Origin: Microbacterium sp. Leaf159
GTDB taxonomy: Bacteria > Actinomycetota > Actinomycetes > Actinomycetales > Microbacteriaceae
Assembly: GCF_001423615.1 (NCBI RefSeq)
Contig: NZ_LMOU01000002.1
Location: 431,857 to 495,856 of the forward strand
Length of the DNA: 64,000 bases
Reading direction: 5' to 3'
Shown here: positions 38,107 to 46,357 of the stretch, piece by piece
How positions within the stretch are numbered: position 1 is the stretch's first letter
Layout: each line of letters starts with the position of its first letter
Program-made: the position numbers and the translations under genes
Notes under the pieces: generated by a model
The model's database searches: none
The model's input: the letters and a program-made list of their open reading frames with translations, nothing else
Told to the model about the DNA's origin: nothing

Positions 38107-39711
38107 TCAGTTCAGCTCCTCGAGGGCCTTGGTCTTGCGGAAGCTGATGATCGAGATCGTCGCGACCACGATGAAGATCAGGATCGTGAACGCGGATGCG
38201 AGGCCGTAGTCGCGGGTCTGTCCCGTGAACGCCACCTTGTAGACCATCGAGATCAGGATGTCGGTGTGCCCGACCGGGATGCTCACGTCGTCGAACCGCG
38301 GTCCGCCCTTGGTCAGCATGTAGATCAGGTTGAAATTGTTGAAGTTGAACGCGAACGACGAGATCAGCAGCGGAGCCACGGTCACGAGCAGCAGCGGCAG
38401 CTTGATGCGACGGAAGACCTGCCACGGGTTCGCACCGTCCATCACCGCCGCCTCGTTGACGTCCTCGGGGATGCCCTGCAGTGCGCCCATGCAGACGAGG
38501 AACATGTACGGGAAGCCGAGCCACAGGTTGACCAGGAGCACCGACACCTTCGCGAGGGTCGGATCGGTGAGCCACGGGATGTCCGCTCCCCCGAAGATCA
38601 CCTGGTTGATGAATCCGAAGCTCTCGTTCATCATCCCGGCCCAGACGAGCGCCGAGAGGAAGGCGGGGAACGCGTACGGGAGGATCAGGATGATCCGATA
38701 GCCGTTGCGGAACCGCATCCGCGTGTTGTTGAAGACCAGGGCGAGCAGCAACCCGAGGAAGAACGTGGTCGCGACCGACAGCAGGGCGAACACGAACGTC
38801 CAGATCGTCACCGAGATCAGAGGGCCGCGGATGGAGTCGTCGGCGACAGCCCGCACGAAGTTGTCGAAGCCGACCGTGGTCTGCCAGCCGGGCAGCAGCG
38901 CCTCGCCGTCCTCGGCGGTGAACGCCCCCTCGCCGGTATCGGTGTAGACCGCACCGGTCGTGGTGTCGGTGATGGTGTCGGCATCCGCGTCGTACTCGAG
39001 GGTGGAGACGTACAGATAGCCCTTCTGCCCGTCGGGGGCGCGCAGGCTGCCGTCGTTCGGGTCGTCGCTGAACGGCACCGAGAGCTTCTCGAGCTGCTCG
39101 GACAGCGTGAAGACCTTCGCGAGCGGGAGCGTCGTCCACCCATCGACGGCCACAGCCTGGCCGCCCTCGAAGTCGGCATCGACCTCCTGCAGCGGCTGCT
39201 GGGCCGTGCCGAGCAGGGCGTCACCGGAATCGGGGTCGGTCACGAGGAGACCGTAGGTGCCGAGCTGCTCGACGACCGTCACCGGGTAGGTGGCGGAATC
39301 CTCGACTCGCTCCTGGGCGGAGGCGAGGAGCGAGGAGATCGCCTGATCCTTCGTGCCGTTGTGACCGGTGCCGTAGTTCGTGAATCCGATGTACCCCGTG
39401 TACAGCAGCGTGAACACCTGGAAGATGATCAGGAAGATGATCCCGGGCGTCAGGTACTTCGCCGCCACCCGCTTGCGCGAGAAGTAGATGTAGTTGACCA
39501 GCACGGTGACGGCGACGACGAGGCCGAGCACCAGCCACTCCTGCTGGCCGAAGAGCACGAATGCCGCATAGAGGGCGATCGCGTCGACGACCGCCAGCAG
39601 CAGGATCTTGAGCAGCATCCAGCCGATGGGTCCGGATGCGGCCTCGGCGATCTTCGCCGCCTGGCGCTGGCGCTTGGTGAGTGGAGCCGTGGGCTCAGCG
39701 AGTTCTGTCAT
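38107..39711 (-). CDS. malF: Maltose/oligosaccharide ABC transporter permease, MalF type
   Basis: Partner permease of MalG. The 534-residue protein has an N-terminal pair of helices, then an extracytoplasmic domain at about residues 115-285 comparable to the MalF P2 loop (it contains Asp/Thr-rich beta-type sequence), then six helices with the EAA loop (EDVNEAAVMDGANPWQVFRRIKLP). The large P2-like loop favours a MalF relative over shorter sugar permeases. It is separated from malE by a hairpin. Confidence 0.93.
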   Translation of the reverse strand: MTELAEPTAPLTKRQRQAAKIAEAASGPIGWMLLKILLLAVVDAIALYAAFVLFGQQEWLVLGLVVAVTVLVNYIYFSRKRVAAKYLTPGIIFLIIFQVFTLLYTGYIGFTNYGTGHNGTKDQAISSLLASAQERVEDSATYPVTVVEQLGTYGLLVTDPDSGDALLGTAQQPLQEVDADFEGGQAVAVDGWTTLPLAKVFTLSEQLEKLSVPFSDDPNDGSLRAPDGQKGYLYVSTLEYDADADTITDTTTGAVYTDTGEGAFTAEDGEALLPGWQTTVGFDNFVRAVADDSIRGPLISVTIWTFVFALLSVATTFFLGLLLALVFNNTRMRFRNGYRIILILPYAFPAFLSALVWAGMMNESFGFINQVIFGGADIPWLTDPTLAKVSVLLVNLWLGFPYMFLVCMGALQGIPEDVNEAAVMDGANPWQVFRRIKLPLLLVTVAPLLISSFAFNFNNFNLIYMLTKGGPRFDDVSIPVGHTDILISMVYKVAFTGQTRDYGLASAFTILIFIVVATISIISFRKTKALEELN

Positions 39712-39729
39712 CTCGTCCCCGTCGTCGAG

Positions 39730-39760
39730 CTGCCGGGGCGGACGATGTCCGCCCCGGCAG
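39730..39760 (-). terminator. Hairpin between malE and malF
   Basis: A perfect 13-bp stem (39730-39742 with 39748-39760, five-base loop) starts 17 bases past the malE stop. In sugar importer operons such structures keep the binding-protein message more abundant than the permease message. Confidence 0.75.
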
Positions 39761-39777
39761 GGATGGTGCTGGGTGTC

Positions 39778-40989
39778 TTACTTGATTGCCGCGGTCACGT
39801 CGTCGACGAGCTTCTGCCACGTCGTCGCGGGATCCGAGCCGTTGATGATCGCCGCCTCGGCGACGCCCCAGAACTCCCAGACCGCACCCATCGCCGGGAT
39901 GGCGGGCATCGGCACGGCGTCGGCACCGACGGCCTGGAAGCCGGCGATGATCGGGTCGGATGCCGCGGAGTCGGCGGCCGCCGTCAGCGCGGGGAGGATG
40001 TTGCCGGCCTTGAACAGCTCGAGCTGGACCTCTTCGGTGCCGATGTAGTTGACGAGGAAGTCGTTCGCGGCGACCTTGTTCTTGGACTCGGAGCTCACGA
40101 AGAAGCCCTTCACGCCGGCGAACGGCGAGGCGGTCTCACCCGTGGGGCTGGGGATCGGATCGATCGCGACGTTGATTCCCGCCTCGGTCGCCGCTCCGAC
40201 GTTCCACGGACCGGTCAGCCAGAAGGCCGCGGTGCCGTCGAGGAACTGCTGCTTGGCGATCTCGCCGTCGATGTCGGTGTTCAGCGTGCCGGCCGCGCCC
40301 TGCGCCGAGAGCCAGTCGGCGAACGCGAAGCCTCCGTCGCCACCGAGCTGCAGGTCAGCCGAGTCGTAGCTGCCGGAGTCGTCGGTGCCGAACACCGGGG
40401 CACCGGATGCCGTCTGGAACGGGTACAGGTGGTACGGGTTGCCCTCGGTGCCCTGCTCGACGACGAACGTGCCCTTGGCGACCATGTCGTCGAAGCTCGT
40501 GGGGGCTGCGGGGACCATGTCGGCGTTGCGCAGCACGGCGATGTTCTCGACCGCGTACGGGAGCATGTAGACCGTGCCGTCGTACGTCGCCGCCTGGAGG
40601 GCGACGGGGAGGTAGTCGGACGACGAGTCGCCGAGCTCGAGGGGCGCCACGACGCCGTTCGTCGACAGCTCGCCCAGCCAGTCGTGCGCACCCATGACCA
40701 CATCAGGGCCCTTGCCGGTCGGAACCTGCTGGATGAAGTCGTCCTTCATGTCGTCGACCGATTTGCCGACGAGCTCCACCTTGACCCCGGTCTTCTCCTC
40801 GTAGGAGTCGGCGGCGCTCTGCAGGGCATCGACGCGCTCGGCGTCGACCCAGACCGTCAGCGTGCCGCTGCTCTCGCCGTCGGACGACGAGTCGCCTCCG
40901 TCGGTGCCGGTCGAGCAACCGGCAAGGGTAAGAGTCGAAACGAGCGCGATGGCTCCGGCGGCAACGATGCCCCTCTTGTTCACCTTCAT
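39778..40989 (-). CDS. malE: Maltose-type solute-binding lipoprotein
   Basis: Captures the sugar outside the membrane and delivers it to MalFG. The 403-residue product has a lipoprotein signal (MKVNKRGIVAAGAIALVSTL, lipobox LAGC with Cys24), a Gly/Ser/Asp-rich spacer, and a family 1 extracellular solute-binding fold (TLTVWVDAERVDALQ, GPDVVMGAHDWLGEL, AAFWLTGPWNV). The ATG at 40989 follows GAGAGG and fits the signal peptide. It is first in the operon, under two LacI-type operators. Confidence 0.95.
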   Translation of the reverse strand: MKVNKRGIVAAGAIALVSTLTLAGCSTGTDGGDSSSDGESSGTLTVWVDAERVDALQSAADSYEEKTGVKVELVGKSVDDMKDDFIQQVPTGKGPDVVMGAHDWLGELSTNGVVAPLELGDSSSDYLPVALQAATYDGTVYMLPYAVENIAVLRNADMVPAAPTSFDDMVAKGTFVVEQGTEGNPYHLYPFQTASGAPVFGTDDSGSYDSADLQLGGDGGFAFADWLSAQGAAGTLNTDIDGEIAKQQFLDGTAAFWLTGPWNVGAATEAGINVAIDPIPSPTGETASPFAGVKGFFVSSESKNKVAANDFLVNYIGTEEVQLELFKAGNILPALTAAADSAASDPIIAGFQAVGADAVPMPAIPAMGAVWEFWGVAEAAIINGSDPATTWQKLVDDVTAAIK

Positions 40990-41026
40990 TGGTGTGTGCC
41001 TCTCTGAATGCTGTGACCTGCAGGAC

Positions 41027-41040
41027 TGCAAGCGCTTACA
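41027..41040 (-). promoter_or_regulatory. LacI-type operator overlapping the malE transcription start
   Basis: TGCAAGCGCTTACA is a near-palindrome with the AGCGCT centre typical of LacI/MalR sites. A possible -10 (TACTGT, minus strand, 41043-41038) overlaps it, so a bound repressor would cover the start. Confidence 0.65.
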
Positions 41041-41123
41041 GTATGCAACGAGATCCGTGAGAATCGCAACGGAGACCCGCGTCGATATCAAGCTGTGACC
41101 GGGATCATGCGAATGAATCGTTG

Positions 41124-41137
41124 TGGAAACGCTTCCA
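41124..41137. promoter_or_regulatory. Second LacI-type operator, malE-yajQ interval
   Basis: TGGAAACGCTTCCA, an inverted repeat of TGGAA around ACGC, lies 87 bases from the first site, a spacing that would allow looping. It is also about 27 bases upstream of the yajQ-family -10. Confidence 0.6.
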
Positions 41138-41163
41138 AAGACGCGGGAGAACACCACGATCGA

Positions 41164-41169
41164 TACAAT
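41164..41169 (+). promoter_or_regulatory. -10 element TACAAT, leaderless start for the YajQ-family gene
   Basis: TACAAT followed by TTGCTC and then ATG at 41176. Confidence 0.65.
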
Positions 41170-41175
41170 TTGCTC

Positions 41176-41664
41176 ATGGCTGACAGTTCCTTTGACATCG
41201 TCTCGAAAGTGGATCACCAGGAGGCCGAGAACGCCCTCAACCAGGCGCGCAAGGAGATCGAGCAGCGCTACGACTTCAAGGGCACCGGCGCATCGATCGC
41301 CTGGAGCGGCGAGCAGATCCTGATCATCGCCGGCACCGAGGAGCGGGCGAAGGCCGTTCTCGACGTCTTCCAGACCAAGCTCATCAAGCGCGGCATCTCG
41401 CTCAAGAGCCTCGAGTCCGGCGAGCCGTTCGCGAGCGGCAAGGAGTTCCGCATCACCTCTTCGATGAAGGACGGCATCTCGTCGGAGAACGCGAAGAAGA
41501 TCAACAAGCTCATCCGCGACGAGGGCCCGAAGGGCGTGAAGAGCCAGATCCAGGGTGACGAGCTGCGTGTGCAGTCCAAGAGCCGTGACGATCTGCAGTC
41601 GGTGATCGCACTGCTCAAGGGCGCCGATCTCGACCTCGATCTGCAGTTCATCAACTACCGCTGA
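41176..41664 (+). CDS. YajQ-family nucleotide-binding protein
   Basis: A 162-residue full-length YajQ/DUF520 protein starting [23 protein letters not shown], with the conserved [11 protein letters not shown] segment and the terminal LQFINYR. Members bind cyclic di-GMP or RNA in some bacteria. Which ligand applies in actinobacteria is not known. The ATG at 41176 is fixed by the leaderless -10. A perfect terminator follows. It is divergent from the mal operon. Confidence 0.95.
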   Translation: MADSSFDIVSKVDHQEAENALNQARKEIEQRYDFKGTGASIAWSGEQILIIAGTEERAKAVLDVFQTKLIKRGISLKSLESGEPFASGKEFRITSSMKDGISSENAKKINKLIRDEGPKGVKSQIQGDELRVQSKSRDDLQSVIALLKGADLDLDLQFINYR

Positions 41665-41674
41665 GCCCGGAGGA

Positions 41675-41709
41675 CGAAGGGGACGGATGCTCGACATCCG
41701 TCCCCTTCG
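41675..41709 (+). terminator. Terminator after the YajQ-family gene
   Basis: A perfect 15-bp stem (41675-41689 with 41695-41709) and a five-base loop, 10 bases past the stop codon. Confidence 0.85.
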
Positions 41710-42098
41710 CTGTGCCCGCCAATCGCATTCTGATATATGGGTGCGGGTGCCCGAGACTGGACTGAGTCGCGTCCCGATGCGACAGACGATGCGGCGATGC
41801 ATGACGCGCTGCCGAACCACGGTTCCGCGCTTCGCGGATCGCGGTTCCCGCCTTGTGGGGACTGGGCGCAGTCAGCTCCGTGCACGCCATCGTCTGTGGC
41901 CGGCGAGTGTTCTGAACACTCGCCGGCCACAGAAAATCTTCTGTACAAATCCCGAGATCACGCACTGCCGGCGAGTGCCCATGCGCCTGCTGAAAAATGC
42001 GCCTGTGGATTGTTGGCATCGCGATCTACTTCGTGATGTAGTGGCCGTCCGGGCACATCATGGGGGGCCCGGATCTGGAAAGCAACTGGGGGCGGTCC
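41710..42098. other. Gene-free interval with nested palindromes
   Basis: About 390 bases with no credible coding frame. It contains a 19-bp perfect inverted repeat at 41894-41932, a second palindrome next to it (ACAGAA/TTCTGT, 41929-41944), and a further copy of CCGGCGAGTG at 41968-41977. The segment includes A/T-rich patches unlike the flanks (41730-41740, 41935-41950). The right end carries the GntR gene promoter region. Confidence 0.6.
41894..41932. repeat. 19-bp perfect inverted repeat
   Basis: 41894-41912 is the exact inverse complement of 41914-41932 around a single T. The core CCGGCGAGTG recurs at 41968-41977. It may be a bidirectional terminator, but no gene end is close (the YajQ-family gene already has its own), so another role is possible. 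Confidence 0.8.
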
Positions 42099-42734
42099 AT
42101 GAACAGCAACAACTCGATGACGAGTATCCGAGAAAGCAAGCAGCTTCTGGCAGAGGAGGTGTTCCAGCACATCGGCGCGCAGATCGTGGACGGCGTGTTG
42201 GAACCGGGACATCGCATTCGCGATGTCGATGTGGCCGAAGAACTGCATGTGTCGCGGACTCCGGTGCGAGAGGCGTTACAGCGCCTCGAGCGCCTCGGTC
42301 TCGTGACGATGTACCCGAGCAGATACACCGAGGTCACCGCGGTCACACCCGAGACCGTGGAGCAGACGCTCGAGTTCGCCGGATACCAGGCGGGAATGGC
42401 GGCGCGTATGGGCGTCGCCAGAATGACACAACAGGAACGAGAGAGCCTCGCGGCTCTCATCGAGGAGATGTACATCGGTCTCGACGACGATGTGCACATC
42501 TCCAACTCGCGATGGGCGGTGTTCTCGTTTCTCAGCGAGCGCAGCCGCAACGTCCAGCACCAGGTGCTGATCAACGACGCGAGCCTGGCACTGTTCCGCA
42601 ATCTGCGGGGCTGGAGCGTCCCCGAGAGCGACCGGGAGCGCATGCTCCAGGTCTATCGGGACTTCCGGGACGCAGTGCTGAACGCCGATGCGGACGAGGC
42701 CGAGCGTCTCGCCCGGCAGATGCACTACGTCTGA
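42099..42734 (+). CDS. GntR-family transcriptional regulator
   Basis: A 211-residue regulator. The winged HTH is at residues 10-75 (HRIRDVDVAEELHVSRTPVREALQRLERLGLVTMYP read as the FadR-like helix-turn-helix with the VSRTPVREAL signature). The C-terminal part is an FCD-like helical ligand domain, shorter than in FadR and lacking an obvious metal-binding His set. The start at 42099 follows CTGGGGGCGG; ATG codons 13 codons upstream and 6 codons downstream are alternatives. It converges on the hydrolase gene. Targets are unknown. Confidence 0.9.
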   Translation: MNSNNSMTSIRESKQLLAEEVFQHIGAQIVDGVLEPGHRIRDVDVAEELHVSRTPVREALQRLERLGLVTMYPSRYTEVTAVTPETVEQTLEFAGYQAGMAARMGVARMTQQERESLAALIEEMYIGLDDDVHISNSRWAVFSFLSERSRNVQHQVLINDASLALFRNLRGWSVPESDRERMLQVYRDFRDAVLNADADEAERLARQMHYV

Positions 42735-42765
42735 CCAGAAGATGAGACGCCGCGCCTGATCGCGA

Positions 42766-43773
42766 TCAGCGCGCTGCCGACCACCCTCTGACCCACCCGT
42801 CGAGGCGCCGATACGCTTCCTCTCTCGCCTCATGGCGAGAGAGGAAGACGTCGTGCAGCGCACCGTCGATGCGCTCGACGGTGACCGACGGCCCGAGCTT
42901 GAGCGCTGCGCGGGCGATGTCGTCGACCACCAGCACCGAGTCTGCTCGGGTGAGATCCTCCGACCACCGGGTGGGGGGCGCGAAGCGTGCAGAGAGCAGC
43001 ACGCAGACGGGTGCACCGATCGACAGGCCGGCTGCGACCGCGGCGTGCCCCGAGAGCACGGCGTGGAACCACCCGGCGTGCACGGCCATCGTCTGCGCCG
43101 GTCGCCAGAGGAGGTTGACCTCGACGGGGTCGTCGGGATCCGCGACCTCCTGCTGCGCGCGCGTGTAGAAACCGAGGTCGACCTGCGGGGCGACCTCACG
43201 CGGTGCCCAGCGTGCCTGCAGCTCCGCCACCGGCGCGATGAGCGGCCGTGCCGACGCGACCTGGAACTCCAACCACGGGCTGTTCAGGATCACGGCGGCG
43301 GCGGTGTCCGGGTGGCGCGACGCCCACAGGCTCAGGGTGAGCCCTCCTGTGGAGTGTCCCATCAGCACGAGACGACGAGCGGATGCCGTGCCTTCGGCGC
43401 CGCGCCCCATCGCCTCGAGAGCCGCCGCGATGTCCTCGTCATAGGTCGCGAGGTCGGTGATGTAGCCGGGCGTCTGGCCGTCTCGCAGGCTGCGACCGTA
43501 CTTGCGCAGGTCGAGTGCGAAGAAGCGTGCGCCCCGCGCCGTCCAGAACCGCGCGAGCCGTTTCTGGAAGAAGTAGTCGGACCACCCGTGCACGTACAGC
43601 ACGTCGACGTCCTCCAGCAGCCGGCGGCTGCCACGCAGGCGGTTCCACCATGCCTGCTCGCTCGGCAGAGCCCGTACGAGCGTGGCGACGACGGGCCCCT
43701 CGTCGTCTGCGGTGAGTTCGAGCGTCAGCTGCTCGAACTCGTCACCGAGCACGTCCGCTGTCCACTCAGGCAT
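42766..43773 (-). CDS. Alpha/beta hydrolase, serine type
   Basis: A 335-residue hydrolase with the nucleophile elbow GHSTGG (S141), the oxyanion-region VHGWSDY near residue 61, and the later VLVVDD and ALHDVF segments that supply the likely Asp and His. It resembles monoacylglycerol-lipase or lysophospholipase-type enzymes (hydrolase_4). No signal peptide is present, so it is cytoplasmic. The ATG at 43773 has TAGCCT six bases upstream. A palindrome around its stop (about 42755-42775) may end both it and the convergent GntR gene. Confidence 0.9.
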   Translation of the reverse strand: MPEWTADVLGDEFEQLTLELTADDEGPVVATLVRALPSEQAWWNRLRGSRRLLEDVDVLYVHGWSDYFFQKRLARFWTARGARFFALDLRKYGRSLRDGQTPGYITDLATYDEDIAAALEAMGRGAEGTASARRLVLMGHSTGGLTLSLWASRHPDTAAAVILNSPWLEFQVASARPLIAPVAELQARWAPREVAPQVDLGFYTRAQQEVADPDDPVEVNLLWRPAQTMAVHAGWFHAVLSGHAAVAAGLSIGAPVCVLLSARFAPPTRWSEDLTRADSVLVVDDIARAALKLGPSVTVERIDGALHDVFLSRHEAREEAYRRLDGWVRGWSAAR

Positions 43774-43779
43774 GCGGCC

Positions 43780-43785
43780 AGGCTA
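43780..43785 (-). promoter_or_regulatory. -10 element TAGCCT, leaderless start for the hydrolase gene
   Basis: TAGCCT on the minus strand, six bases, then ATG at 43773. Confidence 0.6.
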
Positions 43786-43801
43786 GCCGACCCCTCCCCG
43801 A

Positions 43802-44842
43802 CTACTGCGGAGCGGTGTGTCCGACCGTGAGGTTTCGCACGGCGACCGCCGCCAGGGGAGCCGGATCCGCCGCCCCCGCCCCGTTGTCGTAGGTCATGAA
43901 TCGGAGCCAGTCGATGCCCACCCGCACGTCGAGGATGTTCTCTCCGTACTCTCCGGAGCTGGCCTTGGCCGCATCCGCTCCCTCGACCTCGACCGGTGCG
44001 CCGTCGAGCTTCTCGAACGCCCATGCCCCCGCCGGGAGCGTGGTGAGCATCAGGTACGCCGCCCCTTCGTATTCGCTCGCCGAAGTCCGGAAATAGCAGA
44101 TCCGCGATCCGTTCACGTATTCGTACACCTCCGCAGGGATGCCCCACCCTCCGAATTCGGTGATGAGCCGCGCATCCGACACGCCGAACAGCGTGTTCAC
44201 CTCCTGCTCGGTGATGAACCGCTCGCACGGCATGCCGACGATCTCGCTGTCGATGTACTCGACCTCGTGGACGGTCGATGCGGCCGATGCGACGAGACGC
44301 CGCATCGCCTCTTCCATCCGAGCGGTGTCCGCACCCCCGAGTCCGGGATCGTGCACGGTGGCGGTGAGCAGCACGTCGCCGTCGGGGAACTCGAACGAGC
44401 ACGACCCGTCTTCACAGCGCGCCTGCTCGCCCCAGTAGCCCTGCCGCTCGGTCGCACCGGCGATCACGGCCTCGGCGCCCGGCACGAGCACGACCTCCCA
44501 GCTCCGGTCGAAAGTCGCCCCCGCGGAACAGGCGATCCCTCCCGCGCGCTGGAACAGGTGCTGTCCGGGTCCGGGGATCCAGCTCATCGTCGACACCACC
44601 GACAGCACGGGTTCGACAGGCGTCTCCGGCTCCCCCACGAGCGCGCTCATCTCGGCGGCGACGTCGTCGCATGTCACGTCGAACGCCGACTCCGGATCGA
44701 CGATCGGGTCGGGCGTCGGCGTCGGAGTCACGGATGCCGACGGGGACGCCGTCGGCTTCGGGGTCGGAGCCGGCTCAGGAGTGCATCCGGAGATCAGAAG
44801 CAGAGCGGCCGTACCGAGCACGAGGAAGGAGCGCAGTCGCAT
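43802..44842 (-). CDS. Secreted lipoprotein, unknown function
   Basis: A 346-residue lipoprotein: basic start MRLRSF, hydrophobic core and lipobox LISGC (Cys20), then a Pro/Thr/Ser-rich spacer (TPTPTPDP) and a globular part with four or more cysteines (VTCDD, GIACSA, RCEDGSCSFEF, MPCERF, RICYF) likely to form disulfides. I do not recognise the fold. The ATG at 44842 has TAGGCT exactly six bases upstream. Confidence 0.88.
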   Translation of the reverse strand: MRLRSFLVLGTAALLLISGCTPEPAPTPKPTASPSASVTPTPTPDPIVDPESAFDVTCDDVAAEMSALVGEPETPVEPVLSVVSTMSWIPGPGQHLFQRAGGIACSAGATFDRSWEVVLVPGAEAVIAGATERQGYWGEQARCEDGSCSFEFPDGDVLLTATVHDPGLGGADTARMEEAMRRLVASAASTVHEVEYIDSEIVGMPCERFITEQEVNTLFGVSDARLITEFGGWGIPAEVYEYVNGSRICYFRTSASEYEGAAYLMLTTLPAGAWAFEKLDGAPVEVEGADAAKASSGEYGENILDVRVGIDWLRFMTYDNGAGAADPAPLAAVAVRNLTVGHTAPQ

Positions 44843-44848
44843 GCGCCC

Positions 44849-44854
44849 AGCCTA
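44849..44854 (-). promoter_or_regulatory. -10 element TAGGCT, leaderless start for the lipoprotein gene
   Basis: TAGGCT on the minus strand, six bases, then ATG at 44842. Confidence 0.6.
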
Positions 44855-44904
44855 GGGATCGAGAGGCCCGGACACGCGAGAGGGCGACAACGATCGGATG
44901 ACGG

Positions 44905-46299
44905 TCACTCGCCGCGGGAGACGCGCACCATCTCGTCGCGGGGGACCACCTTGACGCGCGCACGCTCGTTCGGCGCACCGAGGGCGATCTCGTGCTCGTC
45001 GAGACGGTGCCAGCCGTCGAGGTCGGTCCACTTGACGCCGCGTTCCTGCAGCAGCGCGGGGATCGCCTCTTCCGAGGGGTCCTCCGGGTGCCACCACGAG
45101 CCCTGGTCGTTGATGATGTGCCGCACGGTCTCCATGGCGTCGGACTTCGTGTGACCGATCAGTCCCACCGGTCCGCGCTTGATCCAGCCGGTCGCGTAGA
45201 TGCCCGTCATCTGCTGGTTCGAGTCCTTCGCCAGCACCTGACCCTCACGGTTCGGGATCACGCCGTGCTTCTTGTCGAACGGCACACCGGGAAGCGGGGA
45301 GCCGAAGTAGCCGATCGCGCGGTACAGCGACTGCAGCGGCACCTCGCGCATCTCGCCGGTGCCCACAGCCCCGCCCTGTCCGTCGGGCTTCGTGCGCTCG
45401 TAGACGAGAGCGGCGACGCGGCCGGCCTCGTCTTTTCGCACCTCGACCGGGCGGGCCCAGAAATGCAGGTGCAGACGACGCGATGCGGTGCCACCCTCGG
45501 TGTCGGCATCGCCTCTGGCGTCATTGACCGACGGGCGCTTGCGCCACGACTGCAGGACGCGGTCGATGACCATGACCTGCTTGTTGCTGGCCACGGCATC
45601 CTTCGACGCCTCGTCGTAGTCGAAGTCCTCGTCGTAGACGACCATGTCGACATCGCGCAGCTCGCCGAGCTCACGCAGCTCGAGAGGGGTGAACTTCACC
45701 TGTGCGGGGCCGCGGCGACCGAACACGTGGACGTCGGTGACCTCGCTCGCCTTCAGACCCTCGTAGACGTTGTCGGGAACCTCGGTCACGAGCAGGTCCT
45801 CGGCGTGCTTCGCCAGCATCCGCGCGACGTCGAGGGCGACGTTGCCGTTGCCCAGCACGCCTACGGATGCGGCATCCAGCGGCCACTCGCGCGGCACGTC
45901 GGGGTGACCGTCGAACCAGCTCACGTAGTCCGCTGCGCCGTAGGCGCCGACCGCGTCGATGCCGGGGATGTCGAGCGTGGTGTCGCGGATCGCGCCGGTG
46001 GCGAAGATCACCGCGTTGTAGTGCTTCTTCAGATCCTCGAGGGTGATGTCCTCACCGAAGCGGACGTTGCCGAAGAGGCGGATGTCACCGCGGTCGAGCA
46101 CATCGCGCAGGGCGTTGATGATGCCCTTGATGCGCGGGTGGTCGGGCGCGACGCCGTAGCGGACCAGCCCGTAGGGCGCGGGAAGCTGTTCGAAGAGGTC
46201 GATCGAGACGTCGAACTTGCGCTCGGCCTTCAGCAGGATGTCGGCGGCATAGATGCCGGCGGGGCCCGCTCCGACGATGGCCAGTCTGAGCTTGGTCAT
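44905..46299 (-). CDS. fprA: Ferredoxin/NADP reductase, FprA type
   Basis: Transfers electrons between NADPH and ferredoxin. The 464-residue flavoprotein has the FAD-binding GAGPAGIYAAD at residues 9-19, the adrenodoxin-reductase-type segment YGLVRYGVAPDHPRIK, and the NADP-binding GNGNVALDVARML near residue 155. The C-terminal GWIKRGPVGLIGHTKSDA, a family hallmark, is present. The length matches M. tuberculosis FprA. AAGGACC lies ahead of the ATG. It is placed just downstream of menaquinone-related genes. Confidence 0.95.
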   Translation of the reverse strand: MTKLRLAIVGAGPAGIYAADILLKAERKFDVSIDLFEQLPAPYGLVRYGVAPDHPRIKGIINALRDVLDRGDIRLFGNVRFGEDITLEDLKKHYNAVIFATGAIRDTTLDIPGIDAVGAYGAADYVSWFDGHPDVPREWPLDAASVGVLGNGNVALDVARMLAKHAEDLLVTEVPDNVYEGLKASEVTDVHVFGRRGPAQVKFTPLELRELGELRDVDMVVYDEDFDYDEASKDAVASNKQVMVIDRVLQSWRKRPSVNDARGDADTEGGTASRRLHLHFWARPVEVRKDEAGRVAALVYERTKPDGQGGAVGTGEMREVPLQSLYRAIGYFGSPLPGVPFDKKHGVIPNREGQVLAKDSNQQMTGIYATGWIKRGPVGLIGHTKSDAMETVRHIINDQGSWWHPEDPSEEAIPALLQERGVKWTDLDGWHRLDEHEIALGAPNERARVKVVPRDEMVRVSRGE

Positions 46300-46357
46300 A
46301 AGGGGTCCTTTCGTATGCCGTCACGCCCGATGCACGCGGCCCGAAGCCGCCATGCGG

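Noticed and set aside
37903..41007. A 1,034-codon plus-strand frame opposite malE-malF-malG
   Set aside because: It is a shadow of three well-supported importer genes; the translation is low complexity and charged.
41710..42098. Possible tRNA or insertion-sequence remnant in the palindromic interval
   Set aside because: No T-loop or cloverleaf could be drawn, and no transposase fragment or target-site duplication was seen.
41687..42745. A 352-codon plus-strand frame across the palindromic interval and the GntR gene
   Set aside because: It overlaps the GntR gene in another frame, passes through the inverted repeat, and has Arg/His/Cys-rich composition unlike a protein from this genome.
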